Part shown: in pieces, positions 33,904 to 45,401 of the stretch
Numbering within the stretch: position 1 is the stretch's first letter
Layout: each line of letters begins with the position of its first letter
Source: Stomorhina lunata
Lineage: Eukaryota > Arthropoda > Insecta > Diptera > Rhiniidae
NCBI GenBank assembly: GCA_933228675.1
Contig: OW121740.1
Coordinates: 3,658,001 to 3,722,000 of the forward strand
DNA: 64,000 bases
Reading direction: 5' to 3'
Made by a program: the position numbers and the translations under genes
The notes under the pieces: model-generated
The model's input: only the letters and a program-made list of their open reading frames with translations
Database searches by the model: none
Told to the model about the DNA's origin: nothing

Positions 33904-34422
33904 TAAAAAACTGAACAAATATAACGCAATTTTCAACTAAATCATCCCTAAAGATAAAGGCCATTTTCAATTAGTCGGTTATGTAAACAAACAAAAATTA
34001 CACACGTATTCTTACAAAATTCACAAACAGTCCTCAAAAAACCTTCATATCACACATTTGTGGTCAGGCCCGCATTTTCCCGAAAATAAGCAAGAAAACG
34101 CCATCATCATGAATTATCTGCGCTACCGAACTATAATAATGGAGTTTTTGTAACCACAATATGCTATTGTTGACATTAGAGACCTTTAATTTTAGTAAAA
34201 CCAAAAAATTCAATTATTGCTTGATAGATTGATTCCCGGTCACGTAATTTCATGATTTGGCGATTACAATTTTCTGCCCCGTTAATGTGAATTAAAGCCG
34301 CTGCATTATTTTTACTGGGCCTTTTTAAAAAACTGATTTTACTTGAACTAACCACAAAAAAATACGCTCTAAAAATTAAATTCGGAGCTGCATTGACTAG
34401 ATAACCAAAGCTTTAAATAAAT

Positions 34423-34893
34423 ATTTTGTAAAAATAGCGGGGCTGCCCAAATGCTTGAGTTGGACCGAAGTAATATTCCATTATTAATTCACTTACATTA
34501 TTTTTAATAAAAACAAATCCAAATTTAATTCCCTTTTCAAAACTGGCTCAAGCATTTAAATCGGTTCACCCATTATATTTTTATAAAACTTTTTATAATA
34601 ATATTACCTAACAAGTGAACCTCCACGGTCCTTCGAATCTTCAAAATCGATTTTCTTATATTTTGTAAAAAGAGCGGGGCTGCCCAAGTGCTTGAGTTGG
34701 ACCGAAGTAATATTCCATTATTAATTCACTTACATTATTTTTAATAAAAACAAATCCAAATTTAATTCCCTTTTCAAAACTGGCAAGCATTTAAATCGGT
34801 TCACCCATTATATTTTTATAAAACTTTTTATAATAATATAACCTTACAAGTGAACCTCCACGGTCCTTCGAATCTTCAAAATCGATTTCTTAA
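34423..34893. repeat. tandem duplication of about 239 bp
   Basis: The unit ATATTTTGTAAAAATAGCGG ... CTTCAAAATCGATTTTCTT occurs twice in a row, with few differences (a small gap in the second copy near CTGGCAAGC). Near-identity suggests a recent event. The content is non-coding. Confidence 0.85.
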
Positions 34894-35713
34894 AATTCTG
34901 ACGTGCTACAGCAAAACGCCGAGACACGTATTTCTTTATTTTAAGCCTATTTTCATATTCTGTTAACATTACTCATGTGTACCAACCACTGTCGCACTGT
35001 GTAATGTATGAAAGCGAGAATTGGTTATGCAGAAATCAAGCCAATTCTCTTCTTTACATTTTTTTTTTTTTTTTTTTTTTGTTTATCCAGAACATTGGCG
35101 AGGGCTATGTTCATAACTCCATCAACCAGAGATGTAGCCTAATAGTAGCTATAATAATTAGGGCAGAGAATTTAACATTGTAGAGATATTTTTAGGTTTA
35201 TCTAGTATATCGACGTTCCCTTATTTCCGAGTTGAGGGCTATAATATTTAGTACCAGTAATCATTACAGCTTAGGATCTGAGATCTTCGACAAACAAAAA
35301 ACAGGTTACCAAACGAGATCGCCATACATTAGTATTACCTTGATGAAGATATCGAAGATAACTAAAATGCAATTGACAGGCTTAGTTGACTTATATTGGG
35401 TGTTGGGCTCCAGGTAAATAACTCCGTGGTATTTGGCATATATGTGTGATACTAAAGTGAGAAAATAAAAATTAATTAGATTTTGGTAATAAAATTTGTT
35501 ATATAATTTAATTGCCACTATCCCACTGTGCAGCTACACACAAGTACAAACCGCAAATATTATGAGTATTTTTTTGTAGTTTTTTTCTTGGTTGCGAGTG
35601 TAATGTAGAATAAGATTTAAAGAATTGTAGTATTTTTTTAAACCCGGCTTGATCATACAGACTGGTGGTAAGTAGGTAATCATAATGTGTACTTTTGTAC
35701 ATACATATGCCCC
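34894..35713. other. intergenic sequence upstream of the Gly/His-rich gene
   Basis: No gene is supported. A T23 run lies near 35059. Confidence 0.35.
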
Positions 35714-35752
35714 TATATAAAGGTAAATTATATTTAAGAATACAAGTCAGTA
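35714..35752 (+). promoter_or_regulatory. core promoter of the Gly-rich gene (TATA and initiator)
   Basis: TATATAAAGG starts at 35714, and the arthropod initiator TCAGTA starts at 35747, 33 bp downstream. This is the ideal spacing for a TATA-driven insect promoter and gives a 5' leader of about 66 nt. Confidence 0.75.
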
Positions 35753-35814
35753 TTCAAACGAACCTAGTAGGGAATAATTATAGCAGATTCAAAAATAAGA
35801 ATATTTAAAAAAAA

Positions 35815-36370
35815 ATGTGTAGTGTGGTAAGCGATACTTATTTTGAAAATTTTTTAAAAAGTGGCAAATTAAAAAAATACATACATTTTATTACAGACAA
35901 TCAAAGTTTTATTTGTCATGGCTTTAGCCAGTTGTGTCTTAGCAGCCCCTGCTCCTGGCAAGGCTGAAGGCCGTACTCTGGGCTTACTGGGAGGTGGTCT
36001 CGGTCTAGGTGGTGGTTTGTCGGTTGGTCTAAACACCGGTATTTATGGAGGTTTAGGTGGAGGTTATGGTGGTGGCTATCCAGGTGGTTATGGCCATGGC
36101 CACGGTCATGGTTATCATGGACCAGGTGGTTATCATGGTTACCATGGCTATCCAGGCGGCTATGGAGGCGGTTATGGTGGTGGTTATGGTGGCGGTTATG
36201 GCGGCGGTTATGGCGGCTATCCTGGTGGCTTTGGAGGTGGTTATGGTGGCTATCCTGGCTATGGTTATGGCGGTCATGGAGGCTATGGAGGCGGTCATTA
36301 TGGTGGCCATTACAGTCAATCACATCACGAAGGTGGCTATTATGGTGGCCATGGTGGTTTCCATGGTTAG
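35815..36370 (+). CDS. secreted Gly/Tyr/His-rich, cuticular-type protein
   Basis: The CDS is 35815-35826 joined to 35897-36370 and encodes 161 residues. Exon 1 encodes MCSV and ends at donor GTAAGC. The 70-bp intron ends TTACAG. Exon 2 continues TIKVLFVMALASCVLAAPAP, a signal peptide with likely cleavage at VLA/AP. The mature chain has GRTLGLLGGGLGLGGG, then GYGG repeats with HGHGHGYHG and a His/Gly-rich end (HYGGHYSQSHHEGGYYGG). An internal ATG at 35918 is not the real start, because it would discard half of the signal peptide. It probably functions in cuticle or another extracellular matrix. The other-strand open frames over it are mirror artefacts of the repeats. Confidence 0.85.
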
Positions 36371-36790
36371 GTTTAATGAAAGTTCTGTAAATCCGAACAA
36401 AAAAAGCTTTAAAAGACTTACGCACTTGTTATAATAAATTAGTCATAATTTAAGTTGTTTTTATAAAAAAATAAGTCATAATAAATAATTTTTTAAATTT
36501 TAAAACATTTCAGTTTTTTTTTTTTTAGAACTATCCTTAAACCATAAACCAGTCGCACTCTATGCGGTACTCTATGCCTTAAACCTTAAAAAAATCTTAG
36601 TATAGAAAGAATATTTCACAAGCGAAAAATATAGCTATGACAAGCTTATAACTCAAATTTTCCATTTCTCATATCTTACAGTACTAAAAGATTTTGATAG
36701 TTTTATAATTCGTTTATGAATTAGAGGGAAAAGTGGCATATAAAAGTTAATTTTAATCTCTTAACAAAAACTTCTGATTAAATAGAAAAT
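36371..36790. other. 3' flank and intergenic
   Basis: It follows the Gly-rich gene. AATAAATTAG near 36432 could act as a poly(A) signal. No other gene is seen. Confidence 0.35.
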
Positions 36791-36793
36791 ATA

Positions 36794-36891
36794 TGTGCCC
36801 GGTCTAGGAAAAGGGAAAAACATTTCAAAAAATTAGCTAATTTTTCGAGATTTTGTTTTTGAGTCATCACCTTTTCATAGACCGGGTCACA
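36794..36891. mobile_element. tiny MITE, 98 bp, TA-flanked
   Basis: The ends TGTGCCCGGTCTAGGAAAAG and, inverted, TGTGACCCGGTCTATGAAAA are flanked by TA on both sides. The arms pair over about 20 bp with one bulge and one mismatch. No coding content. Confidence 0.65.
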
Positions 36892-36899
36892 TATAGTGC

Positions 36900-37785
36900 T
36901 TTGCTAAATATTTCATAACTCAAGTAAATTAAACTAAAAAAACATCTCCAATCAATCAATTTATTGACCAGATGACGAACAGTTATTTAACCAGTTTTAT
37001 ACTACAAAATTTTGTGGTTTCACCGTATCTCTCTCACACTCCAAACCTGAAGGACTTTTTCATTCAAAAATACCTTTAAATATTCAGACACGTTTTGTTT
37101 TTGAAACCTAAATCCGGTTTTAGATTTTTGAAATGTCCTTCACAAGATTTGACAATACTCGTGTGTATTGAATTCAACGACTTATTCATGATGTTGCGCA
37201 TTGCGCACACGTAGAAGTATATTTCCTCAACAATTGCTGTTAATTGTATTAACTGATTTTATTGTAATATGATAAGAGATCAAAAAAAGTAATTTAAAAA
37301 ATATAAAAAAAAATCTTTTTCTTCTATTTTTAAACAAGAGAGATAAGTTTGAACGTTACTGGCATTTTTAATTTGTTTGAACAAATAAATGGTTTAGGGG
37401 AAAATAATATACAATGGGGCAAACTGCGCAAAATATTTTTTAAAAATCTAATAGGTTTCATTTCATTCAAAGTTTTTACAAAAGGAACATTTTAATCCAA
37501 AATTTTAGAAAGAGATTCTGAGTCGATCCCAAAGTGAGGTCTTAGACCAATATTTCTAACTTTACACGCAATTATTTTCTAAAGACAAAATAATGTTTAA
37601 AACTTTGACAAAAACAACACGTCTAGCTGGGCTGCTGCAGTCCATGTAAGCTATTAAGGTTATTAACGTAAATTTATGAAATTTAGCACAGCCTTTTCGT
37701 TTCGTTCAAGGATGATCTGTATACTTATTGGACCAAATCGGATTATTATTTGGGGTACATCCCATAAAACTGCCATCCCGGCCAT
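36900..37785. other. AT-rich intergenic region
   Basis: No supported gene or RNA is seen. Confidence 0.35.
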
Positions 37786-38505
37786 TTGTTATACCCTTCA
37801 ACACCATAGGTGGAAAGGGTATTTATTATAAGTTCGTGCTGATGTATGTAACGCATAGAAATATTTGTCTTATTTGTCCACCTTTTAGTATACCAATGGT
37901 CTTACAATTAATTTCTGAGTCGATTTAGCGATGTCAGTCCGTCCCTTCATCCGTCTGGACAGCTGGATAGCTGGACCCCATTGCTATTGAAAATCGGTCC
38001 ATTATTTATGGTACTTCCCATAGGCCCTACTTCCCGGAATTGATATATTGGCCACAAATATTAATATTTTTTTCATGAAATTTAAAACAAATACTGCTTA
38101 TGTAAACCAAAACCACTGCACCAAATTTCGAAATCGGTCCACATTTGAACATAGCTCCCATACAAACTCTTCTGTCAAAACGCACTAAATAAAACAAAAA
38201 TCACTAAAACGCTTGTAAATCTGAAGATAATGTGAATTTTGAGTTTTTTTTTTCCATACATAATTTATGTAATCAGTTTGCCAAATTTTGAGATAATCGG
38301 TCAACATTTGACCCTAGCTCTTATATAAGTCCAAATGAAGAAAATAGCTTAAATATAAGTATAAGTTTTGAGAAAATGTTTGTATGATGGCAAAATTGAG
38401 CAAATATATGACTTTGTACAGGAAAAAGAACACCTCTGACCTTAGTGGTAAATGTTATCGTATGGTCGGGCTTGAACGACTATAGCACTTTCTTACTTGT
38501 TTTCT
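37786..38505 (+). mobile_element. dispersed repeat family A, copy 3 (longest)
   Basis: It begins GTTATACCCTTCAACACCAT and ends GAACGACTATAGCACTTTCTTACTTG. It carries CCACCTTTTAGTATACC, GAGTCGATTTAGCGATG and GTCCGTC words near the left end. The first 33 bases fold as a hairpin (ATACCCTT with AAGGGTAT). Length is about 720 bp. Orientation is opposite to copies 1 and 2. Confidence 0.7.
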
Positions 38506-38599
38506 AATAAAATTATACTGAATTTTATTAAAATACTTTTATAATATTAATTAAAATAATGTTACTAAAATATTTCTCGCGGCAAACGAAAACACAGTT

Positions 38600-38870
38600 T
38601 TGTAAAAATCGGTCCATATTTGAACATACATTCCATTCGAGACAAACTCTCAAAAGTTGCAGAGAAAATTAGAAAATTCACATTTGACCCTAGGTCCCAT
38701 ATCAGTACCTTTGCCGGAAATGACAAATATACACTTAAATCTCGAAGTAAAATAAAATTTTTACAAACATGTCTATGAATTAAGTAAAACTTTGTTAGTC
38801 CATAATTGACTTTAGTAGTGAAGGGTAGCAAATAGTCGGGCTTGAACGACTATTGCAAAAAAAGTCTATT
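38600..38870 (+). repeat. decayed end of a family A-like repeat
   Basis: AGTAGTGAAGGGTAGCAAATAGTCGGGCTTGAACGACTATTGC repeats the right terminus of copy 3 in degraded form. The preceding CATATTTGAACATA and CATTTGACCCTAGG words match its body. Confidence 0.5.
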
Positions 38871-38996
38871 GTATTCCAAATTTTCCACAAAAAATTTTCT
38901 CGTTTAATTTTAATTGTATAAAAAAACCTTAATAACAAATAACTTAAAAATTAATAATTATTAAATAATAAATGACAACAGGGTTTAAGGATAGGA

Positions 38997-40651
38997 TCAA
39001 CCGTACACTGGCTGGACGTTTCCACTTAATTGCTGTATGATACCATTGACAGTCGTAGAAATGCCACCTAGCAATTGACCGGGCGTAACAGGAGGCTATA
39101 ATGAAAGGTAAAAATATTGCAAGTTTTTTAAATATGAATTTGAGACAAATACCGAACCCACATGAAACTTCTGTATTCAAAATTAGGAGATATTTAGTCT
39201 TATTAGGAGTGTCGAAGTTCAATTGAAGAAAATTTGTTAATGTTTTTTTTAATCTAGTACTAAACTGTCCGTATTCGGAGATACGACTTCAACACTCGTA
39301 ATAAGGCTTATTATATGTTTATTCCCGTACTTTAACGAAACTATCCAAATCAGTCCGAACTTGTAAGAAATTATTAAAAAAAAAACTTTAATTGAAAATT
39401 TTTTACGGGAACACTCACTCTGAGTAAGTTTAGGTTGTTTCGTTAAAGTAAAAGAACAAAGATTATTTCTTTTGAATTTTATAAAATTTCATTTAAAGCT
39501 GAAATTTTAAAACTTACCGCTCCTGCAGAATCGTAGTAAACACGATTTGGTGGTCTTCTTACTGGTAATGGAGCCGGAGCTGGTTCCGGCCTATAGTTTG
39601 GATCCACTTCAGGGTCACTTTGTAAATCGTTACCATTTTCGTTAAGAGGCTGCTGTCCATAATCAGCAAATTGTTGTGGTCTCGCTGTTGCGGCTAAAGA
39701 ATTTTGTAAAATACCCGGTGCAAATAAACTTAAAAAGTTTGCTACGCCAGTGCCAGGTGGATACAAGGGTGGAGCAATAGGATCTGATAGTAAACCACCA
39801 CCGCGAATACCATTAAAACCTCCGCCATAGCCATAGCCACCACAACCACCACCACCCTGTGAATAAACATTGTACACATTAACATCCCACAAGAAACGGC
39901 CCTGCTCGCTAGGAGGTGGGGTCACGCCTCCACCCGAAGCATCTCTACCAAATGGTGAACAAGGATTTCCTAAAAGAGAGCCGTAACGACGATGGTATTT
40001 CTTAAATTTCTTTAATTTCAATAAAGCTGTGCGTCCTTCTTCATCGTTTTCCTGATTCTCAGCACCCGCAAATTTGGCATTTTCAGAATCGGCTTTATTA
40101 ATCGGATATTTGCTGGCATTAGCTGTAGCTTTTTGCAGATTTTCCTCATTGTAAGAATTGCTTAAATATTGTTTATTATAAGCATCCGAGGCTGAGTTAT
40201 AAGAATTTGTAGAGGCCCCATAGGAAGATTTCGGATAGCGATTTGCAGAAGAGGCTTGATAATTCCGATTTATGGAATTAGCATAGGTGGTTTGTGCGTA
40301 AGGATATGCGGTTGATTTCTGGGATGTATAGGAACCAGTTGAACTACTATAAGGATATGCACTTGATTTCTGTGATGTATAGGAACCGGTTGAGCTGCTG
40401 TAAGGATATGAATTTCTTTGCGAGTTTTGTTTATAATAAGAATTTGTGTATGAAGGAGTTGAAAGGCTATTATAGCTGTTATAGGATGATGTTGATGCTG
40501 CGTTTCTATTTGCTGAAGATTGATAATAAGATGATGATGGTCGACTGTAACTATAACCATTCCTTCTTTGTGCAGGATATCTGTAGTATTGAGCTTGACA
40601 TGATATTAACAGACAACTTATTAGTAGAAATAATTTATTAAATAACTGCAT
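38997..40651 (-). CDS. secreted Tyr/Ser/Pro/Gly-rich protein of unknown family
   Basis: The CDS is the complement of 39518-40651 joined to 38997-39095 and encodes 410 residues. Residues 1-20 are a signal peptide (MQLFNKLF..SCQA). Residues 21-160 are Ser/Tyr/Asn-rich, with two 17-residue tandem repeats (82-98 and 99-115, YPYSSSTGSYTSQK). Residues 160-225 are charged, with a basic LKLKKFKKYHRRYG block. Residues 240-300 are Gly/Pro-rich around WDVNVYNVYSQGGGGCGGYG. Donor GTAAGT follows DSAGA, and the last exon after acceptor TTATAG adds 32 residues ending QPVYG. Reading through the donor would give a false end. A TATAAAAAAGG at 40723-40713 may be the promoter. It is possibly a matrix, eggshell or cuticle protein; the family is not recognised. 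Confidence 0.8.
39319..39467. mobile_element. palindromic MITE in the intron of the 410-residue gene (GTACTTTAACGAAAC family)
   Basis: TTATTCCCGTACTTTAACGA on the left and GTTTCGTTAAAGTAAAAGAA on the right are imperfect inverted ends, about 150 bp apart. The same ends flank the element at 44580-44716, and a half copy lies at 59196-59280. The whole element lies inside the 39096-39517 intron. Confidence 0.55.
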
Positions 40652-42218
40652 TTTTGCACTATTTTTGAGTTCTTTTTTTTAATTAATGACACTTTTCCTT
40701 AAAAAGGACATTCCTTTTTTATAATTTTAAAATTTCTGTTAATTGCTTATAAAAACCGTTTAATTCGTTTCGTATCTTTTGAGTTTAATTTTTCGCACTA
40801 TACTAAATTATGTTAAACATTTACACCTAAACTTATTAACTTTTTGCAAACAAATTAATTTCATATTATTAAATAACAAAAATTTGCATGAGCAATTTTA
40901 AAGAATAGGCCATTTTTTTATTTTTTGCTAAAATTGTTGTTATTTTTACCAGTTTTTCCCAAAAATGGTTGTAACTTTGATATTGCATAATAGTTATTTT
41001 GTGCATTAATTTAATACCATCATCATCATCGCCGTCATGATCAACAACCATCCATATTATGTTCATCTTCAGCCAGTCAACATTGAATTAAAATTTATTT
41101 GTTTAAATTTGAATTCCATCTAACACCTACACATCGGCCTGGTTGAAGATATACGAGTTCATTGAAACGTATTCCAAATAAAAGTAAAATTCTGTTTTAT
41201 TTTTTTGGTTGTTTTTAATTAAGGGCCCCATACTCATCATTTCTTTGTTTCGGTGTTCATTGGTCTGTATCTAATGGGGATTTTTGTTGCTGGTTTTTAG
41301 TGCGTGTTTTTATTTGCAAATTTTAACCATTTTAGCAAAATTTTATCTCCATAATTATAGTTTTTTCCACACAATATTTCTATCAATTGGACATGCCATC
41401 CATGTTACAGTGCAATGCTGCAAAACAAGTTTAATTTAAAAACGTATGTTAGTTTTTAAAATTTCGAATTAACAAAAATTTTAATTGGCTTCAAATATTT
41501 CTAAAAAATTTTAACAAAAAATTTTATTTCTATCGAAATGGTTTTAATTGCGATTTTGAGAAAATTGTTTATTTCGAATGTGAAATAAATTCCGTATTTT
41601 TCTCTGTCAGAAATCATTTATGCGACAGGCGTTTTTAACTGCAATGACAAAGTATCCTTAATGTTTTTAAACTTTTTATACACAGTCAATTCGAAAGAAG
41701 ACATTTAAGAAACAGAATGCACATTCGAACAAAAATTTGTATTACAATTTGTTTTGTATTTTCACTTGAACGAGACACTGTGCCAATTATTTTGTTATCA
41801 TATTCAACCATTTTTGGCCAAAACAACTATGATACATGTTTATTTTTCCCGTTTTAAACAATTTATAAACTTTTTTTTATAATAAAAACTAGGTCATGTA
41901 AAAAAATGGGAACTTCGCAAGAATTGTTTTTGTTTTGTAATTTAAGCATCCATCATTTTTATTGTTTTCATTGTTTTTAATCTAGCAAAGCAACTTTCGA
42001 TCATCCAAGAGTTTTGTTGCATATTTAAGTTTTGTTGTTGTTTATATACGGAAATATTAATTGAAAAACAATTTACTTTACAACATAATTATTATATACT
42101 TCAAATTAAAATAAAAAGTTAAGAATTAAATTGTTTGTTTTTAACTAGAACATCAAGTTCTTTAAAAACAATAATTTAGTATTTTTTAAAAACGGTTTGT
42201 TTTAAAACTTTATTTAAC
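40652..42218. other. AT-rich intergenic region
   Basis: It is about 1.6 kb between the 3' end of the OSCP gene and the 5' end of the 410-residue secreted protein gene, both on the minus strand. The OSCP 3' untranslated region lies just below 42219. No other gene is supported. Confidence 0.4.
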
Positions 42219-43152
42219 TTAAGCGGCAGAGGAAATGACATCGGTGTACATTTTAACCTTGCTGGCAATGCTCATGTCAACGTATTTGTCACCAATGGAA
42301 ACAATCATGCCACCAATGATGCTGGGGTCCACACGGGAGGTGATTTTCAAGGATTGGTTGTTCTTCAAGAAAGCCTTGAAAAATAAAGAAAACAATTTTA
42401 ATGAAGTTTTTTTAGTTTTCAAAGAAAAAATCAATTATTTTACCTTCAAAGCACTTTCCAATTTTTTGTTTTGGGAAGAATCCAAAGGCTTGGCAGTAAC
42501 AACTTCGCAAACTACTTCACCACGGTGGGCAGCCATGATGACTTGGAAAGCGTTAATGACACCATCCAAAACATTCAAGCGACCATTGTCGGCCATAAGA
42601 CCCAACAAATTGCCAGTAGAAGGAGCCCAGCGCAATTTGCTAGCACTATCCTTCAAGGCGGTGGCCATAACCTTCTTGTTGATAATGGGACTGGTGACAT
42701 ATTCACGCAATTTCTTGTCTTGCTTAAGGGTGGCTTGGAAAGCAGCCAAATCCTTTTCAACTTGATCCAATTGCTTAGTTTTCGAGGCAGCCGAGTACAA
42801 GGCAGTGGCATAACGGCCCTCCAAGCCGAAAACTTGTACAGGTGGCTTTACCATTGGAGTGGAGGTGCACATAGCGCGGCTCTGCAATGCCAAAATAACA
42901 TTAATAAACTTATTTCTCTGTTTTCTAGAGTTAAAAATGTATTTATCACATTTCCACTAGACACGGCTAATGTTAACATTACATAACCAAAAATTTTGGT
43001 TGGGTAATGTTCTCCAGCCCAAAAGTTGTCTATAGCAAGAATTTAGCAACGGATTTGGATACATTATGGAATCGACAACTTTTGAACATATTAATATTGA
43101 ATTCATTTATAAATTTTCTTACCAAAATAGATAATTTATTTACGGCTGCCAT
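42219..43152 (-). CDS. ATPsynO: ATP synthase subunit O (OSCP), mitochondrial
   Basis: The CDS is the complement of 43123-43152, 42444-42881 and 42219-42374, encoding 207 residues, close to the usual length of about 210 in flies. Exon 1 gives MAAVNKLSIL, the start of the mitochondrial targeting peptide, followed by SRAMCTSTPMVKPPVQVFG. The mature protein has the OSCP hallmarks VFGLEGRYATALYSAASK, near the C-terminus DPSIIGGMIVSIGDKYVDMS, and the end YTDVISSAA. The subunit sits on top of F1 and joins the peripheral stalk to the catalytic head of complex V in the inner membrane. Introns of 69 and 241 bp are both phase 0. A TTG codon 12 bases before the exon 2 acceptor is not the start. Confidence 0.97.
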
Positions 43153-43782
43153 CGTTGTTCGCCTTTTTATTCAGTGCAGAAAAATTCACGAATAGTTTGC
43201 AAGAACGGCTGTCAAAAACCACAGCCGTCAAATTTTAATTAACACAAATGGTTGTATATTTTAGTATTAATTTTTGATACCTTTTTTTATCATAGGTTGG
43301 CAATGCAAGAACTCAAATGATTAATTTCTTTATAAAATATGGTTTTATTTGGCCCCGATTTTTACTTCATATACATATGCTCATTGCCATAAAAAACTTA
43401 TACACTGAATTTTACTTGAATAGCCCGCCGTACATACTAAACCCCTAAATCTTAGTAAAAAATTAAGTAACGGTTATATTTCAGTTTGTATTTATAGCTT
43501 TAAATTGAGAACAAAGAAAATTCTCTGCCTACCTTGATCAAAATAACCTCGTACATCCTATTGACTGATACAAATTTATCCAAAATATGTAAAAAACTTA
43601 AATCTACTGTTGTGATTTGTTTTCCAGACTCGTAAAAAAGTTGACATTTTTATACTCTACCCACGATTTGATCCTCAGGTTAGAAAGTCCTCGGCAATGG
43701 ACTAACAAGGACCGTTACAATTATGACAGTTATTATTAAAATCAATATTTTACGATTTTTATTTGGCAAAATAATTGTTGTT
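43153..43782. other. upstream flank of ATPsynO
   Basis: No TATA box was identified and no other gene is seen. Confidence 0.35.
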
Positions 43783-43986
43783 CCGGTATGTGATGGAAAT
43801 CGATCTTTTTCAAATCGATCGATTTCAGATAAATTTTTGAGATAATTTTCGGTTATTTCCCAAAAAAAAGGTCTTTAATCCTTTTGGCAGATATATTATC
43901 TTTCATTTGGTTCGAAATTTTTGTGGAAATGGGGAAAATTATCTCAAAAATATATCTGAAATCGATCGATTTCCATCTCATACCGG
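43783..43986. mobile_element. palindromic MITE of the GTATGNGATGGAAATCGATC family, copy 1
   Basis: The ends CCGGTATGTGATGGAAATCG and, inverted, CCGGTATGAGATGGAAATCG are followed inward by GATCGATTTCAGATA on both sides. Length is 204 bp. Copy 2 at 46335-46548 is in the opposite orientation inside a Set intron. Confidence 0.75.
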
Positions 43987-44214
43987 ATCAAATTTTGATT
44001 TTTTTTTTATTTTTGTCAAAATCTGACAAATATTTTTTTTTTCAAAAATATTTGTCAAGATCTGATTTTTATTTTTGTTGGTAAACATAATTATTTTATT
44101 TGGATCTTTTTTTTCTGTCAAAAATACATGTCATGTGAAATAAAAATGTCAAAAATATCGTCATATGTTTACATGAAATGAAAATTCCAAACTATCAAAA
44201 TCAATTTATAATAA

Positions 44215-45060
44215 AAAAAGGACATTTTGAAAATTACACGTAAAAATGGGAAATTTTGAAAATATCCCACAAAAACGTGATATTTTGAAAATTTCCCAAA
44301 AAAAGGGAAACTTTCAAAATTTCCCATAAAAACGGGAAATTTTGAAAATTTTCCATAAAAATGCGAAATTTTGAAGTTTTCATTAAATGCAAAATTTCTT
44401 ATAAAAACAGGAAATTTTGAAAATTTTACATAAAAATGGAAAATTTTAAAAATTTCTTGTCAAAAAGGGAAATTTTAAAAATTTCCCTTAAAAATTGTTA
44501 ATTTAAATTATTTCCCATTTTTATAGAAAATTTCCTATTTGTATAAAAAATTTTCAAAATTTATAATTACTATTAAAATGTTTGTTCCCGTACTTTAACG
44601 AAACAACCCAAAATTACTCGAACGTGTTTCCGTACAACATTTTTAATACAAATTGTTGTTTTTGAGTATTTTCTGACAACTTCGGACTGTTTTGGGTTAG
44701 AGTACGGGAACAAACATAATAATTTCTCTTTTTTACGAGAATAAAATTTAAATTTAATCAAAATTTTCCGTTTTTATGGGAAATTTTCAAAATTTTCCAT
44801 TTTTGTAGGAAATTTTCAAAATTTTCCATTTTTGTAGGAAATTTTCAATTTTTAAAGGAAATTTTCAAAATTTCCAATTCTTATAAAAAATTTCCAAATT
44901 TACCTTTTTTACAAGAAATTTTTAAAATTTTCCATTTTTAGGGGAAATATTCAAAATTTCCCATTTTTATAGGAAATTTTCAAAATTTCCCTCCCATTTA
45001 TATAAGAAATTTTAAAAATTTCCCTTTCTTATAAGAAACTTTAAAAATTTCCTTTATGAT
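44215..45060. repeat. inverted pair of AT-rich arrays (GGGAAATTTTGAAAATTTCCC-type)
   Basis: Units of the form AAACGGGAAATTTTGAAAAT fill 44215-44500. From about 44510 onward the units appear in the inverse orientation (CATTTTTATAGGAAATTTTC). The whole region is thus a large inverted repeat with internal palindromes. A MITE is inserted near the turning point. Confidence 0.75.
44580..44716. mobile_element. palindromic MITE, GTACTTTAACGAAAC family, copy 2
   Basis: TGTTTGTTCCCGTACTTTAA on the left and, inverted, TGTTTGTTCCCGTACTCTAA on the right. Length is about 137 bp. It sits inside the inverted AT-rich array. Confidence 0.75.
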
Positions 45061-45401
45061 TAATGCTGCTTGCTCCATTTTAAATAATGTGGATTACGTC
45101 TTTTGTGTTGTTTGAAAATGTTTGACCCAATTTTTTTTACCCAAGAAAAGTTTTTGTGCAAATAGACCTAGGCCGCCACCATACATTCATAAGCATGTTC
45201 TAGTTCGTAAATTTACAGATAAATCAAAACATCTTTTATACAATTTGGCTTTTTAAGTATTTATTTGAAAATGAAACTTTTTTTATTGTTAATTCTAATA
45301 TGAAATTTTGTTTTTCTCCGTACACGTTTCTTAATGGAATCAAATTTATTACGGATAAATATATATAATAATATACGTTATATTTTCAATACATTAACTC
45401 T

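Noticed and set aside
35916..36434. His/Asn-rich minus-strand and Met/Val-rich frames over the Gly-rich gene
   Set aside because: They are other-frame readings of GGTTATGGT-type codon repeats. Only the frame with a signal peptide, upstream promoter and spliced first exon is real.
40294..40641. 115-codon plus-strand frame
   Set aside because: It is the antisense of the Ser/Tyr-rich repeat part of the 410-residue gene.
42471..42986. 171-codon plus-strand frame
   Set aside because: It is the antisense of ATPsynO exon 2 and has no independent support.
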